From positions 1 through 64,000 of IMG/VR virus record IMGVR_UViG_3300029258_003221: DNA of 64,000 nucleotides; one strand, written 5' to 3'. This DNA comes from a virus. Under the pieces are notes generated by a model. It was not told where the DNA came from and did not search any database. It was given only the letters and a program-made list of their open reading frames with translations. Position 1 is the stretch's first letter. Each line of letters starts with the position of its first letter. The translations under genes were made by a program, and so were the position numbers. This document shows, one piece after another, positions 27,678-35,783 of this stretch.

Positions 27678-28489
27678 AGCACGACAGAGTTATGATCCTT
27701 GGCTCCAATGGATACCTTGGAAAAAAGTTCCATGAAGCCTACCCAGAAGCCATCACCACAAACATCGATATCATGGACCAAAGAGAACTCCTCAGTGCCA
27801 TCGATGTCAATTCACCCAATGTTATCATAAATGCCGCAGGAAAAACCGGTAGACCAAATGTGGATTGGTGTGAGGATCACAAAAAAGAAACTCTTAGATC
27901 AAATGTTACAGCCCCTCTGATGATCTGTGATGAAGCCCTCAAACGAAATATCTACTTCGTCCACATTAGCTCAGGATGCATATATCAAAATGGGGAATTT
28001 GGAGAAGATGATGAGCCTAACTTCAAAGGGAGCTATTACTCTAAGACGAAGGCGTTTGCTGATCAACTTCTGGCTGACTTTCCTGCTTTGGTCCTTCGCC
28101 TGAGAATGCCATTCGATGATTCCCTCGGCGAACGAACTCTTATCGGCAAAATCTTAAAGTACAAGCGTGTAATCGATGTCAAGAACTCCCTGACCTACAC
28201 GCCAGACTTTGTTGAGACTGCTCAAAAGCTCATAGATCGCCGCAAAACAGGCATCTACAATGTCGTGAATACAGGGTCCATCTCCCCATTCGAAATCATG
28301 GAGATGTACAAAGAACACGTCGATCCCAATCATGAGTTCGAAAAACTCCCTCTCGAAGAACTGGGAGACTACTGCAATACAGGTAGAAGCAACTGCCGAC
28401 TGTCAACAAAAAAACTGGCAGAAGAAGGATTGGAACTGCCTCCAATCCACACTCGGCTCAAAGAAGCTATGCAAAAGATCGCATCATAG
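27674..28489 (+). CDS. NAD(P)-dependent sugar-nucleotide reductase/epimerase (RmlD-like SDR)
   Basis: A 271-residue extended short-chain dehydrogenase. The nucleotide loop is ILGSNGYLG (G-x-N-G-x-x-G, residues 9-17). DIMDQRELLSAI and INAAGKTG follow, as in dTDP-4-dehydrorhamnose reductases. HISSGCIYQNG with YYSKTK supplies the S ... Y-x-x-x-K catalytic set. It likely makes a deoxy-sugar nucleotide for glycan synthesis, linking it to the 9.5-14.6 kb cluster. It ends in TAG. Confidence 0.82.
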   Translation: MKHDRVMILGSNGYLGKKFHEAYPEAITTNIDIMDQRELLSAIDVNSPNVIINAAGKTGRPNVDWCEDHKKETLRSNVTAPLMICDEALKRNIYFVHISSGCIYQNGEFGEDDEPNFKGSYYSKTKAFADQLLADFPALVLRLRMPFDDSLGERTLIGKILKYKRVIDVKNSLTYTPDFVETAQKLIDRRKTGIYNVVNTGSISPFEIMEMYKEHVDPNHEFEKLPLEELGDYCNTGRSNCRLSTKKLAEEGLELPPIHTRLKEAMQKIAS

Positions 28490-28765
28490 CTCGATCTCTT
28501 CGTCGTCCCAGATGATAGCTTTCTGATCAAACCGCTTGCCGAGTTCCGTGAGGTCTTCTAAAGAGATGTCGCTGATCTCAAACGCATCTTCCTCGTGCCC
28601 ATTGTAGCTGCCTCGAACCGGAACAGGATCGTATCCACGATCTCTCAGAAACTGAAGAAGCTCTCTATTGGCGTCTTCGTTCTCCTTGTCCGGGAGCTTG
28701 TTACCCATTGGGTTGTGTGCAGTGATAACACCACGCTTTCTGACGAACTCTCGAAATGTGCCCAT
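28484..28765 (-). CDS. DUF3293-like small protein
   Basis: A 93-residue protein: an N-terminal ITAHNPMGN, a helix LLQFLRDRGYDPVPVRGSY, GHEEDAFEI, and the terminal LGKRFDQKAIIW. This order (N-T-A---P-x---N, then RGY-PV-G, EEDSF, FGQ-AII) fits from memory the DUF3293 family, which has no known function. It overlaps the end of the reductase gene by six bases. Confidence 0.6.
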   Translation of the reverse strand: MGTFREFVRKRGVITAHNPMGNKLPDKENEDANRELLQFLRDRGYDPVPVRGSYNGHEEDAFEISDISLEDLTELGKRFDQKAIIWDDEEIEL

Positions 28766-28781
28766 GCTGTATATATGAGAC

Positions 28782-29837
28782 TTACTTGATATACCTGTAA
28801 TCCTCGCCAGCCTTCAAGCTTTTTACAGTATTATACATCAATTTAATTGTGCTCTTCACATCCTTCTTGTGAACCATTTCAACAGATGTATGCATGTACT
28901 TCAATGGCAAACTAATCAAACAGGAAGGAATTCCACCAGCAGCTTTGTAAAAAGCTCCTGTGTCCGTTCCACTGTTGCCATTGTATGTGCCGATCTGAAC
29001 TTTGACCTTACTCTTCTTGGCAACCTTCAAAACCTTCTTCAAAAGATTTCTCTGAACATCAGGACCATAATACAAAGCAGGCCCATTCCCGCATGACACA
29101 TCACCACACAATCGTGTATTATACATCGGTGAATGTGAATCATGTGTTACGTCTGTAATGATGGCCACATCCGGCTTGATACTGTGAGCAATCATGTGAG
29201 CGCCACACAAGCCTATCTCTTCCTGAACTGCATTTACTACATGCAAACCAAATGGAAGCTCGTCTTTCTTTTCCTTCAACATTCGAGCAACCTGAGCAAT
29301 CATATAACCGCCCATTCGATTGTCTAAAGCACGACACAAATAGTAATCACCCATGACCTCAAACGGAGCATCATAAGTCATCACACAACCAACATGAATT
29401 CCCATCTCCTCAACTTGCTTTTTGTTCTCAGCTCCAACATCAACATAAAGATTCTTAACCTTTGGTGTTTCTGAGTCACGCTCGTGAATAGCAAGCCAGC
29501 CAAATACGCCACGAACAGTTCCCTTTTGGCCAATTATGTTCACCCGTTGACCCGGAGCAACCATCTCATCTGATCCACCTCGGCGAACAACACTGATATA
29601 ACCCTTTTCATCAATGTGCGAGACTGTCCAACCAATTTCATCGGCATGAGCTTCAATCACCACTTTGTATTTGGCATCAGGGTTTACTACGGCAACTGCT
29701 GTCCCATAAGAATCACAGTATGTTTCATCAACATACTGTGAGATGTAGTCCAGCCAGATCTTCTGACCTTCGGTTTCCCAACCAGTGGGCGACTGAGCAT
29801 TCAAATAACTTTGTAGAAACTTCTCTCGCTTATTCAT
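28782..29837 (-). CDS. M42-family aminopeptidase (FrvX/endoglucanase-type)
   Basis: A 351-residue protein with the M42 binuclear zinc set: IEAHADEIGW (His64, Asp66), the inserted dodecamer-type domain with GWLAIHERDSE, CRALDNRMGG (bridging Asp), VQEEIGLCGAH (catalytic Glu pair) and TDVTHDS. These cytosolic tetrahedral aminopeptidases trim peptides to amino acids. Together with M28 enzymes this would help recycle host protein. It is unusual in a phage. It overlaps the upstream gene by four bases. Confidence 0.88.
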   Translation of the reverse strand: MNKREKFLQSYLNAQSPTGWETEGQKIWLDYISQYVDETYCDSYGTAVAVVNPDAKYKVVIEAHADEIGWTVSHIDEKGYISVVRRGGSDEMVAPGQRVNIIGQKGTVRGVFGWLAIHERDSETPKVKNLYVDVGAENKKQVEEMGIHVGCVMTYDAPFEVMGDYYLCRALDNRMGGYMIAQVARMLKEKKDELPFGLHVVNAVQEEIGLCGAHMIAHSIKPDVAIITDVTHDSHSPMYNTRLCGDVSCGNGPALYYGPDVQRNLLKKVLKVAKKSKVKVQIGTYNGNSGTDTGAFYKAAGGIPSCLISLPLKYMHTSVEMVHKKDVKSTIKLMYNTVKSLKAGEDYRYIK

Positions 29838-30376
29838 CTTTCAAAATCCTTTTCGGTTAATGTCTTGTAATTCCGTCGCCATCTCCACGCATACTGCTCT
29901 TTCCAAATGTCAAATTTCTCTTCACCAAGATTTCTTTCAATCCATTTGCACAAATCATTTTTGCTGTAACCCAATGAATCGCCAAGTAAGATGTCTGTTG
30001 TAAGAACAGAAGCACCTGTGTTCATTCTAGTTGGGTCTTCTAAAAGTAAAAATGCGTACTCCGCTTGATGAATTCTCCAAATATTATCTGGAGAACAAAT
30101 ACCACCTTTATACATGTCGTCATGTCTGCTTTTAAGACACTCTATCGGATAATATTTAAAATCTTTTTGTCCAAAATATCGTTCAAATTGATTTGCCATT
30201 CGAGGGCTTGTAAGAGCCATTGGTTTTTTGCGGGTTATCAATAAAGCAAATTCCACATCATTGTGCGGGCCGATACTTCCATGTTCAGAAAGTAATTTAA
30301 TCTCAGTCCAATCAAAAGATAGAAACGAAGAAATCAACTCATCACAATCTGTTATCCAATCTTTTTTACTCATCAT
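29834..30376 (-). CDS. Hypothetical protein
   Basis: A 180-residue protein, aromatic and charged (WIKLLSEHG-type strands, IWKEQYAWRWRRNYKTL). LISSFLSFDWTEIKLLSEHG and NDVEFALLITRKKP could form a small alpha/beta fold related to nucleotidyltransferase-like proteins, but no G-S-x-D signature is present. It overlaps neighbours on both sides by one to four bases (ATGA with the M42 gene), so it is in one minus-strand operon from 31.1 to 28.8 kb. Confidence 0.6.
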   Translation of the reverse strand: MMSKKDWITDCDELISSFLSFDWTEIKLLSEHGSIGPHNDVEFALLITRKKPMALTSPRMANQFERYFGQKDFKYYPIECLKSRHDDMYKGGICSPDNIWRIHQAEYAFLLLEDPTRMNTGASVLTTDILLGDSLGYSKNDLCKWIERNLGEEKFDIWKEQYAWRWRRNYKTLTEKDFER

Positions 30377-30591
30377 TAATGTATCATGACCACTCGATTA
30401 GTTTTCTCTTTTAATTCTTCTGAATCAAAAATACTGACAGACCAACAATCCACTTCGTCATCAGACAATACCGACAAGTCTACAAAATTAGCCAATTCTA
30501 TGTAAGCCAAGTTAACACAACCAACAGAAACATAAACATCTAATTCCGGGTCAAACTCTGACAACTTTTCAATTAAATCTTTAACCTTCAT
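30376..30591 (-). CDS. Small conserved hypothetical protein
   Basis: A 71-residue protein starting MKVKDLIEKLSEFDPELDV, a widespread opening in small phage and bacterial proteins of unknown function, followed by a beta-rich acidic part. ATG 30591 matches the family start; ATG 30600 adds three residues. It overlaps both neighbouring genes. Confidence 0.62.
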   Translation of the reverse strand: MKVKDLIEKLSEFDPELDVYVSVGCVNLAYIELANFVDLSVLSDDEVDCWSVSIFDSEELKEKTNRVVMIH

Positions 30592-30715
30592 CGAAACCAT
30601 ATTTCTCTAATAATTCACTACATTGTGATTCACCATAGCCTTCTTCAAAGCAACCATTTTCATTAAGCTTAAGCAATACTTCATCTGATTGTTCTTCTAA
30701 GACAATGATGTGCAT
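30581..30715 (-). CDS. Very small acidic ORF
   Basis: A 44-residue ORF (MHIIVLEEQSDEVLLKLNEN...CSELLEKYGFDEG) whose stop overlaps the start of the next gene by 11 bases. The codon content is gene-like (Glu-rich, few rare codons). The ribosome site is weak. The function is unknown. Confidence 0.45.
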   Translation of the reverse strand: MHIIVLEEQSDEVLLKLNENGCFEEGYGESQCSELLEKYGFDEG

Positions 30716-30726
30716 TTTCAATCTAT

Positions 30727-30840
30727 TTACATCATCTTCAGCAGAAGTCGGTTTAAATCATCATCTCTTTGATTAAATGAAAATCCTACAATAGGAATTG
30801 CTCCTATCATCTTCAACACACTTCTTCTATCTACTTTCAT
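30727..30840 (-). CDS. Tiny ORF resembling a twin-arginine (Tat) signal peptide
   Basis: A 37-residue ORF with GAGGAG six to nine bases before its ATG. It begins MKVDRRSVLKMIGAIPIVGF, which has the Tat pattern R-R-x-(V/F)-L-K followed by a weakly hydrophobic segment, then a polar end. Only the leader exists; no mature domain follows in frame. It may be a remnant of a Tat-exported protein or a stand-alone small membrane peptide. Confidence 0.45.
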   Translation of the reverse strand: MKVDRRSVLKMIGAIPIVGFSFNQRDDDLNRLLLKMM

Positions 30841-30868
30841 TTTTAAACTCCTCTTTTCATCGTAAATT

Positions 30869-31075
30869 TTAGTCCTCAAATTTCACTTCTAACAAGTCTT
30901 CTGGGAGACCGCCTGTTATCATCAAAAATTCTCCAGCATCTTTCTTCTCAAAAGATAACCCTAAAGCCTCCAAAACATCATCAGCTTCAATTCTGTGATT
31001 CTGGAATTTTAGCTTACCGTCCACATAAAGACCAGACCAATCGTCGCCGTACACTAATGTAATTTGATTAGTCAT
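30869..31075 (-). CDS. Small acidic hypothetical protein
   Basis: A 68-residue protein (MTNQITLVYGDDWSGLYVDG, later FLMITGGLPEDLLEVKFED) with a beta-alpha pattern. ATG 31075 is chosen for GGAAAG seven bases upstream. It begins seven bases inside the 3' end of a truncated reading frame that abuts the IS607-type element. The family is not recognised. Confidence 0.6.
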   Translation of the reverse strand: MTNQITLVYGDDWSGLYVDGKLKFQNHRIEADDVLEALGLSFEKKDAGEFLMITGGLPEDLLEVKFED

Positions 31076-31226
31076 TTTCAATTCTTTCCAATAGAAAAAA
31101 ACCATCGTTTTCCAATTGAATTGCGTAAGGCACATCTTCAAAAAGGTAAGCGTAGATTTCTGTTTTCACATCATTTACCAAAGCTTCTTTATGCTCACAA
31201 TACCGTTCCTGAAAACCTACGGAAAT
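31068..31226 (-). pseudogene. 3' fragment of a phage gene next to the IS607-type element
   Basis: A 52-codon open frame (FQERYCEHKEALVNDVKTEI, then YAYLFEDVPYAIQLENDGFF) ends in TAA just before the next gene but has no start codon or ribosome site. Upstream it runs into the TnpB right-end region and an in-frame TAG (31227-31229). The codons look coding, so this is probably the tail of a gene that was cut by insertion of the element. Confidence 0.4.
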
Positions 31227-31236
31227 CTAGGATACG

Positions 31237-31336
31237 CAAAAATGCCCTAAATTCCTTGTTCCATTCCTGCTTCATTGAGGCTGGTTTCACTCAAAACTAC
31301 AAGTTTCAAGCCAGAGCCTTCCTCTCCACAAGCGTT
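31237..31336 (-). ncRNA. TnpB guide-RNA (omega-RNA) scaffold region
   Basis: Directly after the tnpB stop, on the minus strand, GAGAGGAAGGCTCTGGCTTG, then GTGAAACCAGCC, then CAATGAAGCAGGAA form the conserved order seen at the 3' ends of TnpB elements, where the RNA scaffold is encoded. The usual terminal GC-rich hairpin is not obvious after it, so the right end may be altered. The guide would read into 31240-31220. Confidence 0.5.
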
Positions 31337-32443
31337 TCATATCTCCGTCGAACTGGCGGCGATGTATTCTAAATTACAACTGGCATTGAAGTCTCGGTCG
31401 TGGTGAGTTCCACATCCATCGCAATCCCATTCTCGGTCTGCCAAGGTCAAGTTTTGATTGATCTGACCGCAAATCGAACATGCTTTGCTGGATGGGAAGA
31501 AACGATCCACAGGGACGATCCTGCATCCATACCAAGTTCCTTTATATTCCAGTTGTCTTCTACACTCGAAAAATCCAATATCTGCGATTGATCGAGATAA
31601 TCTTCTGTTCTTCAACATTCCAGACACATTCAAGTCTTCAATTCCAATCGCACGCTTGGTTTTCGCTAATGCTGTTGTCATCTTGTGTAATGTATCTTTA
31701 CGAATGTTGCTGATCTTGAAGTAGAGCCGAGCAAGACGGTTCGCCGCTTTCTTTCGGTTCTGACTTCCTTTTTGTTTGCGACTCAAACTTCTGTTGAGCC
31801 GCTTGAGTTTCCTTAGTTTTTTCTTGAGCGGTTTCGGGTTCTCAAAGGTTGTCCCATCGCTCACGGTTGCCAGTGTTTTGATCCCCAAATCCATACCAAC
31901 CACATCATGTTCGTCCTTCTGGATATTGGGTTCTAACATATCTTCTTCAACTTGAATGCTGACAAACCACCTACCTGCTCTTTCACTTACAGTTGCCGAC
32001 AATATCTTGGCATCGGTTGGCAGGTATCCACTTTCTTTGAGTTTTAGTTTTCCAAGTCTCGGAAGTTGGATTGTTTTCTCTGTTACTTTGATCGTTCCCG
32101 TCAGTCGAAACCCGCCGATGCCTTTTCTCTTACTCTTGAATTTCGGGAACTTTCCTCGCTTCTTGAAGAAATTGTCAAAAGCACGATCTAGGTTTCTAAG
32201 GGCTTCCTGTGGGCTACATTTGCTGACTTCATACATCCAAGGGAATGTATCTTTCTTGAGGTCGTTGAGGCGACGGTGAAGTTCAATGGCGTTGGGAATC
32301 TTATCTTTGACTTCCATCGCTTGCTTCTTCTGGTTCATGCCCCAATTATATGTGAACCTAGCAGCACCAGCATGTTTTAGACATGCGGTTCGCTGCTTGT
32401 TGTTCAACCTCAATTCGGTCTTATAGCCCCTCTGTATCTTCAC
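31337..32443 (-). CDS. tnpB: TnpB RNA-guided nuclease, full length
   Basis: A 368-residue TnpB with every expected part: N-terminal HTH_OrfB-like region (MKIQRGYKTELRLNNKQ), RuvC-I Asp185 in GMDLGIKT, the arginine-rich linker (LSRKQKGSQNR), RuvC-II Glu269 in IGIEDLNV, the zinc finger C322-x2-C325 ... C341-x2-C344 and RuvC-III Asp351 in DRDFNAS. TnpB uses an RNA from the element end to cut DNA next to a short motif, which maintains the element at its site. All catalytic residues are present, so it is probably active. It starts at GTG 32443 inside the preceding gene. Confidence 0.92.
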   Translation of the reverse strand: MKIQRGYKTELRLNNKQRTACLKHAGAARFTYNWGMNQKKQAMEVKDKIPNAIELHRRLNDLKKDTFPWMYEVSKCSPQEALRNLDRAFDNFFKKRGKFPKFKSKRKGIGGFRLTGTIKVTEKTIQLPRLGKLKLKESGYLPTDAKILSATVSERAGRWFVSIQVEEDMLEPNIQKDEHDVVGMDLGIKTLATVSDGTTFENPKPLKKKLRKLKRLNRSLSRKQKGSQNRKKAANRLARLYFKISNIRKDTLHKMTTALAKTKRAIGIEDLNVSGMLKNRRLSRSIADIGFFECRRQLEYKGTWYGCRIVPVDRFFPSSKACSICGQINQNLTLADREWDCDGCGTHHDRDFNASCNLEYIAASSTEI

Positions 32444-32861
32444 ACTCCTCCTCTGCTATGAACTTGCCGAAATCATGTTCATTGAACTCAGCAGTTTCAT
32501 AGACATCCCATCCAAGAACAACAGGGTCTTCGCCAACAGGCAAAGGCTGTCCATGTCCATCTAACAATGTGCCATCACGTTTTACATCAATGTGTTTAGC
32601 TCGCCAGCCATCGTACCAAAAGCCACCACGATTGAATGTGATGCAACCTTTGGGTTTGTATTCAACAACAATGTCAAATGTTGCTTCCTGCCCCATACTA
32701 ACAGGCTTGCGTTGCTTGAATTCTTTGATCTTGCAACTTTTGGGTTCTTTGCTCATCCACTCTGTTTCATTCAACTTATTCATTAGACCAAACATCAACT
32801 TTGTTGGGTCTTTCGTAACCAACTCGAACTTCAAGTAAGTTGGATTCACATTATCGGTCAT
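32421..32861 (-). CDS. Hypothetical protein within the IS607-type operon
   Basis: A 146-residue soluble protein with beta-strand-rich sequence (ATFDIVVEYKPKGCITFNRG) and an acidic C-terminus. AAGGAGG lies inside the end of the preceding gene, and the start overlaps its stop in ATGA. The stop overlaps the tnpB start by 23 bases. It is not a known transposon gene; it may be cargo or a captured phage gene. The function is unknown. Confidence 0.68.
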   Translation of the reverse strand: MTDNVNPTYLKFELVTKDPTKLMFGLMNKLNETEWMSKEPKSCKIKEFKQRKPVSMGQEATFDIVVEYKPKGCITFNRGGFWYDGWRAKHIDVKRDGTLLDGHGQPLPVGEDPVVLGWDVYETAEFNEHDFGKFIAEEECEDTEGL

Positions 32862-34849
32862 GCAACCTCCTTCAAATAATGTTCTCTCGCCGCCGCAGCT
32901 TCCTCTATGGTGTCATAAGTCCCGACACTTTGACGACCAACTCTTGCTGACCATCTCCCATTGGCTTGTTTGTAAACACCCTTATGTCCAGAGCCAGCCA
33001 ATTTTTGGCAATCGCATTTTGAGTTTGCCTTCATATTGCCGGGCAATCGTTGAAACTCTTTGCCATGCTCGCACCTGACTGTCACATACTCAAAAAATCC
33101 AGCATATTCTGACGCCAACTCCCACCCTTTATCCTCAAGAAACTGCAACAATTTTTGCTTTCCGTAATCCAAGCAGTTAGTTCTTACACAATCGCATTGG
33201 GCGTGTGGCCGCACGGCAGATCGACGCTTCATAGTGAAAACTTCACCATGTTCGCACCTAATTTGGATTTCACCCTCGCCACTATATTCAGATAGCAACT
33301 CCCACCCACGATTGGCAAAGATTTCAGTCAAGTTATCCTTACCCATCTCAGTCATTCTTTCGCCAGAGGCGATGTCGCAACAACGTGGACAACCACACTC
33401 GTTCTTGAAGTTCTGCACCAGCGTCGTCCAGACATGACCCTTATCGCACTGGATGGTCATATCTCCGTAGTATCCTTTATACTCCGAGAGACGCTTCCAG
33501 CCCCTCCGCTCCATCTCAGTGTCAATAATTTGAGTTTGGTGTTCTTTATCTTGCGGACGTTTAGATGAATAATCCCAAGAGTAGAATTTCTCTTTCTTGC
33601 AATCCATCGAAACAGACGAATCTTCGTAAAGCCAATCTCTAATTCGGAGTGCTGGCGTTCCACTGTAGCTGAACAATGACGCTGTGGAGTTCTTTAGTTC
33701 TCGATCATACTCCTCTTTGCTTCGGTCTATCACAGTATTCTTCGAGACATTGGCTTCTTCAACAATGACATCCACCACATCCTCAAGGAATTTAGGAACA
33801 GCCCCGCAAATGCTGAATGTTGGAGTTTTGTAAACCTTATGCCTGTATTTCGTAGTGCCAACGCTCACTGACCCGTCGCCATCGAAAAGTCCTCGGATGA
33901 AGTGTCTTCTCAACTCTTTAGGAATATCAGGAAAAGAAACAAGAAAGGTTTTGTTCGGAATAACGCCATGTTTCATCAAGGCTTCTACGAAACCAGTGTG
34001 ACAACATTCAAGAGTGTATTTGGTTTTCTTTCCGCCCTTATTTTTGCTGCTCACATGATATGGACCAAGAACCTTGCCTGTATATCCGATTGCATCCTTG
34101 AACTTCTCTAAATGTCTCTTCCCTTCTACAACCAACGAAATACGAAGCCGGTGTGGATTGAGTGCAACTGATCCGTCTGCATAGATGAACCCAAGCCAAT
34201 ATGCCTTTTCTTCTGTGTCTATCTCATCAAAGAAGTTGAAATCAAATGTGTATTTTCTAATCAAACCAGCAGAGCGGCGACTGCCAACTTTCAGTGTTAC
34301 TGCACGCCCGATGATGGCATTCCAAGTTCTATTGGGCAAGCCAGCTTGGATGAACTCTTGACTTTCCTTGGTGTAACTTGAGCGAAGAAAATCATCTTCC
34401 TCAGATGACCACGAAAAATCAGGCTTACTCAAGCCCAGTTTGACCGCCTTGTTCCTAATCTCGGATTCAGTCTTGTCTGAAAGCAATTCAAGCAATTCCG
34501 AATTGCTCATGGTGGCATAATTGGATTTCAACAAATCTAACTCTTTAGAAGTCCATTTCTTTCGCTTTCTGGTAAGCCCCAATCGGCAGGCTCTATCTTT
34601 GATTGCCTTGTATTTGCGGTTCGGAAGCAAATTCGACCATTGATCGGCTGCGATCTTGCCATAATACTGCCTGACAACATCATCTTCCGCCAACTGCCAT
34701 TTAGTATCTTGCGTCAAGCCAAGCCGAGATAATTTGTGTCTTATAGAAGTGTCACTCTTATCCAACTCGTTACTCAACCAATCAGTCGGTTTATCCGCAT
34801 TTTCTACAAGAAATGCCTCTTCTTTCTTAGTCCAATGCTTTCCGCTCAT
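32858..34849 (-). CDS. Chimeric LAGLIDADG endonuclease with Myb-like, zinc-knuckle and AP2-like modules
   Basis: A 663-residue protein in four blocks. Residues 5-187 hold four SANT/Myb-like helix-turn-helix repeats (each starts W-T/S-x-x-E, ends in a recognition helix such as IRHKLSRLGL). Residues 213-410 form a LAGLIDADG endonuclease with WLGFIYADG (218-226) and FIRGLFDGDGS (317-327), both with intact acidic residues. Residues 440-615 hold three related zinc-knuckle repeats (SEYxG ... C-x-x-G-(H) ... C-x-C). Residues 622-663 look like an AP2-type domain (HKGVYKQANGRWSARVG). It probably binds a long target and cuts it. The start overlaps the recombinase stop (ATGA). Confidence 0.82.
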   Translation of the reverse strand: MSGKHWTKKEEAFLVENADKPTDWLSNELDKSDTSIRHKLSRLGLTQDTKWQLAEDDVVRQYYGKIAADQWSNLLPNRKYKAIKDRACRLGLTRKRKKWTSKELDLLKSNYATMSNSELLELLSDKTESEIRNKAVKLGLSKPDFSWSSEEDDFLRSSYTKESQEFIQAGLPNRTWNAIIGRAVTLKVGSRRSAGLIRKYTFDFNFFDEIDTEEKAYWLGFIYADGSVALNPHRLRISLVVEGKRHLEKFKDAIGYTGKVLGPYHVSSKNKGGKKTKYTLECCHTGFVEALMKHGVIPNKTFLVSFPDIPKELRRHFIRGLFDGDGSVSVGTTKYRHKVYKTPTFSICGAVPKFLEDVVDVIVEEANVSKNTVIDRSKEEYDRELKNSTASLFSYSGTPALRIRDWLYEDSSVSMDCKKEKFYSWDYSSKRPQDKEHQTQIIDTEMERRGWKRLSEYKGYYGDMTIQCDKGHVWTTLVQNFKNECGCPRCCDIASGERMTEMGKDNLTEIFANRGWELLSEYSGEGEIQIRCEHGEVFTMKRRSAVRPHAQCDCVRTNCLDYGKQKLLQFLEDKGWELASEYAGFFEYVTVRCEHGKEFQRLPGNMKANSKCDCQKLAGSGHKGVYKQANGRWSARVGRQSVGTYDTIEEAAAAREHYLKEVA

Positions 34850-35532
34850 ACCTCCACAACCTCTTTCTGTTCCGCAGGCACAAGACCATCTTGTGCTACC
34901 GCCGCCAACTTCTCTTCTTTCTTTTTCCTGCGATTTTCAGCACTACGCTTGCCGTAAATCTTATTGCTGAACGAGGACATCAATGTGAGCATATCTTCTA
35001 CAAGTTCTTGCTCGTAGGACTTGCCCAACACATTCTCCATCCACTCGATCTGAACACCATGACTGGCGAAGAAGTCGTCCAAGAATTGAAAGTTGAAGCG
35101 AGTCAAACGATCTTTGTGTTCGACCACAACCTTGCTGATCTTCTTGTCCTTGACCAACTCAAACAGGTTTCTCAACTTCGGTCTGGTGTCCGACATGCCT
35201 GATCCTACTTCTTCGTAGGATTTGACAATCTTGTACTGCTTCTTGACGCAGTAGGACAAGAGCCGCCCGTTCTGTCGTTCTAGGTCGCCCTTTTTCTTCT
35301 GTTCGTGGGAACTTACTCTTGCGTAAGTTGCGACCTTGACTTCACTTTCTTTCTTGTGTTCCACGATCTCGCCGCAGAAGGCTTTGATGTCTGATAATCT
35401 GTACCTTCTGTGATTTCCCGGCGTTTTGACTGGAACTAGCTTTCCTTCTTTATCCCATTCTCTGAGCGTATCGAGGCAGACACCGAGGATGTCGGCTGTT
35501 TTACCGATGCTCAACAACTTCTGTTCGTTCAT
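34846..35532 (-). CDS. tnpA: IS607-type serine recombinase TnpA
   Basis: A 228-residue protein. Residues 6-55 are a MerR-like helix-turn-helix (LLSIGKTADILGVCLDTLRE, then GNHRRYRLSDI). Residues 65-200 are the serine-recombinase catalytic domain with YARVSSHEQ (nucleophile Ser74) and VVVEHKDRLTRF containing the conserved Arg pair. The DNA-binding domain in front of the catalytic domain is diagnostic for IS607 TnpA. It performs excision and integration with little target specificity. ATG 35532 is chosen over the longer 35574 reading, which lies inside the preceding gene. Confidence 0.9.
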   Translation of the reverse strand: MNEQKLLSIGKTADILGVCLDTLREWDKEGKLVPVKTPGNHRRYRLSDIKAFCGEIVEHKKESEVKVATYARVSSHEQKKKGDLERQNGRLLSYCVKKQYKIVKSYEEVGSGMSDTRPKLRNLFELVKDKKISKVVVEHKDRLTRFNFQFLDDFFASHGVQIEWMENVLGKSYEQELVEDMLTLMSSFSNKIYGKRSAENRRKKKEEKLAAVAQDGLVPAEQKEVVEV

Positions 35533-35698
35533 TCTCAATGAGTCCTTTTTCAAGGAACGCATCGAGCCATTCATCGTATTGTTCCTGAAACTCCTCTACT
35601 GTCGGTGTTTCCTCCAAATCAAAGAGAATCGGATGGATCGTACCATCCTCCATCTCAAACTCGGTTTTGGTTACTCTAACGATTTTTCGACTCAACAT
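35501..35698 (-). CDS. Small acidic phage protein upstream of tnpA
   Basis: A 65-residue acidic protein (VRVTKTEFEMEDGTIHPILF, then VEEFQEQYDEWLDAFLEKG). From memory similar small proteins with an EFE-EDG ... EEFQ-YD-W pattern are common in T4-like phages, so this is probably a resident phage gene whose 3' end now overlaps tnpA by 32 bases. AGGAGAGA is eight bases before ATG 35698. The element may have entered at its 3' end. Confidence 0.6.
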   Translation of the reverse strand: MLSRKIVRVTKTEFEMEDGTIHPILFDLEETPTVEEFQEQYDEWLDAFLEKGLIENERTEVVEHR

Positions 35699-35783
35699 GT
35701 TCATTCTCTCTCCTATAATAGTCGTCTCAACTTCATTTTTTCTTTAGCAATCCGTAGATTTTCCGAGATTTTTCTTCAACTGC

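Larger units (their letters stand above)
31230..35560 (-). mobile_element. IS607-type element with two extra coupled genes
   Basis: Order in transcription direction: serine recombinase tnpA (35532-34846), chimeric LAGLIDADG gene (34849-32858), 146-residue gene (32861-32421), tnpB (32443-31337), then the TnpB RNA end. Each gene overlaps the next (ATGA, ATGA, 23 bases), so the unit is translated as one coupled operon. Standard IS607 elements carry only tnpA and tnpB. The exact ends cannot be set; the right boundary is near 31230 and the left near 35530-35600. Confidence 0.65.
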
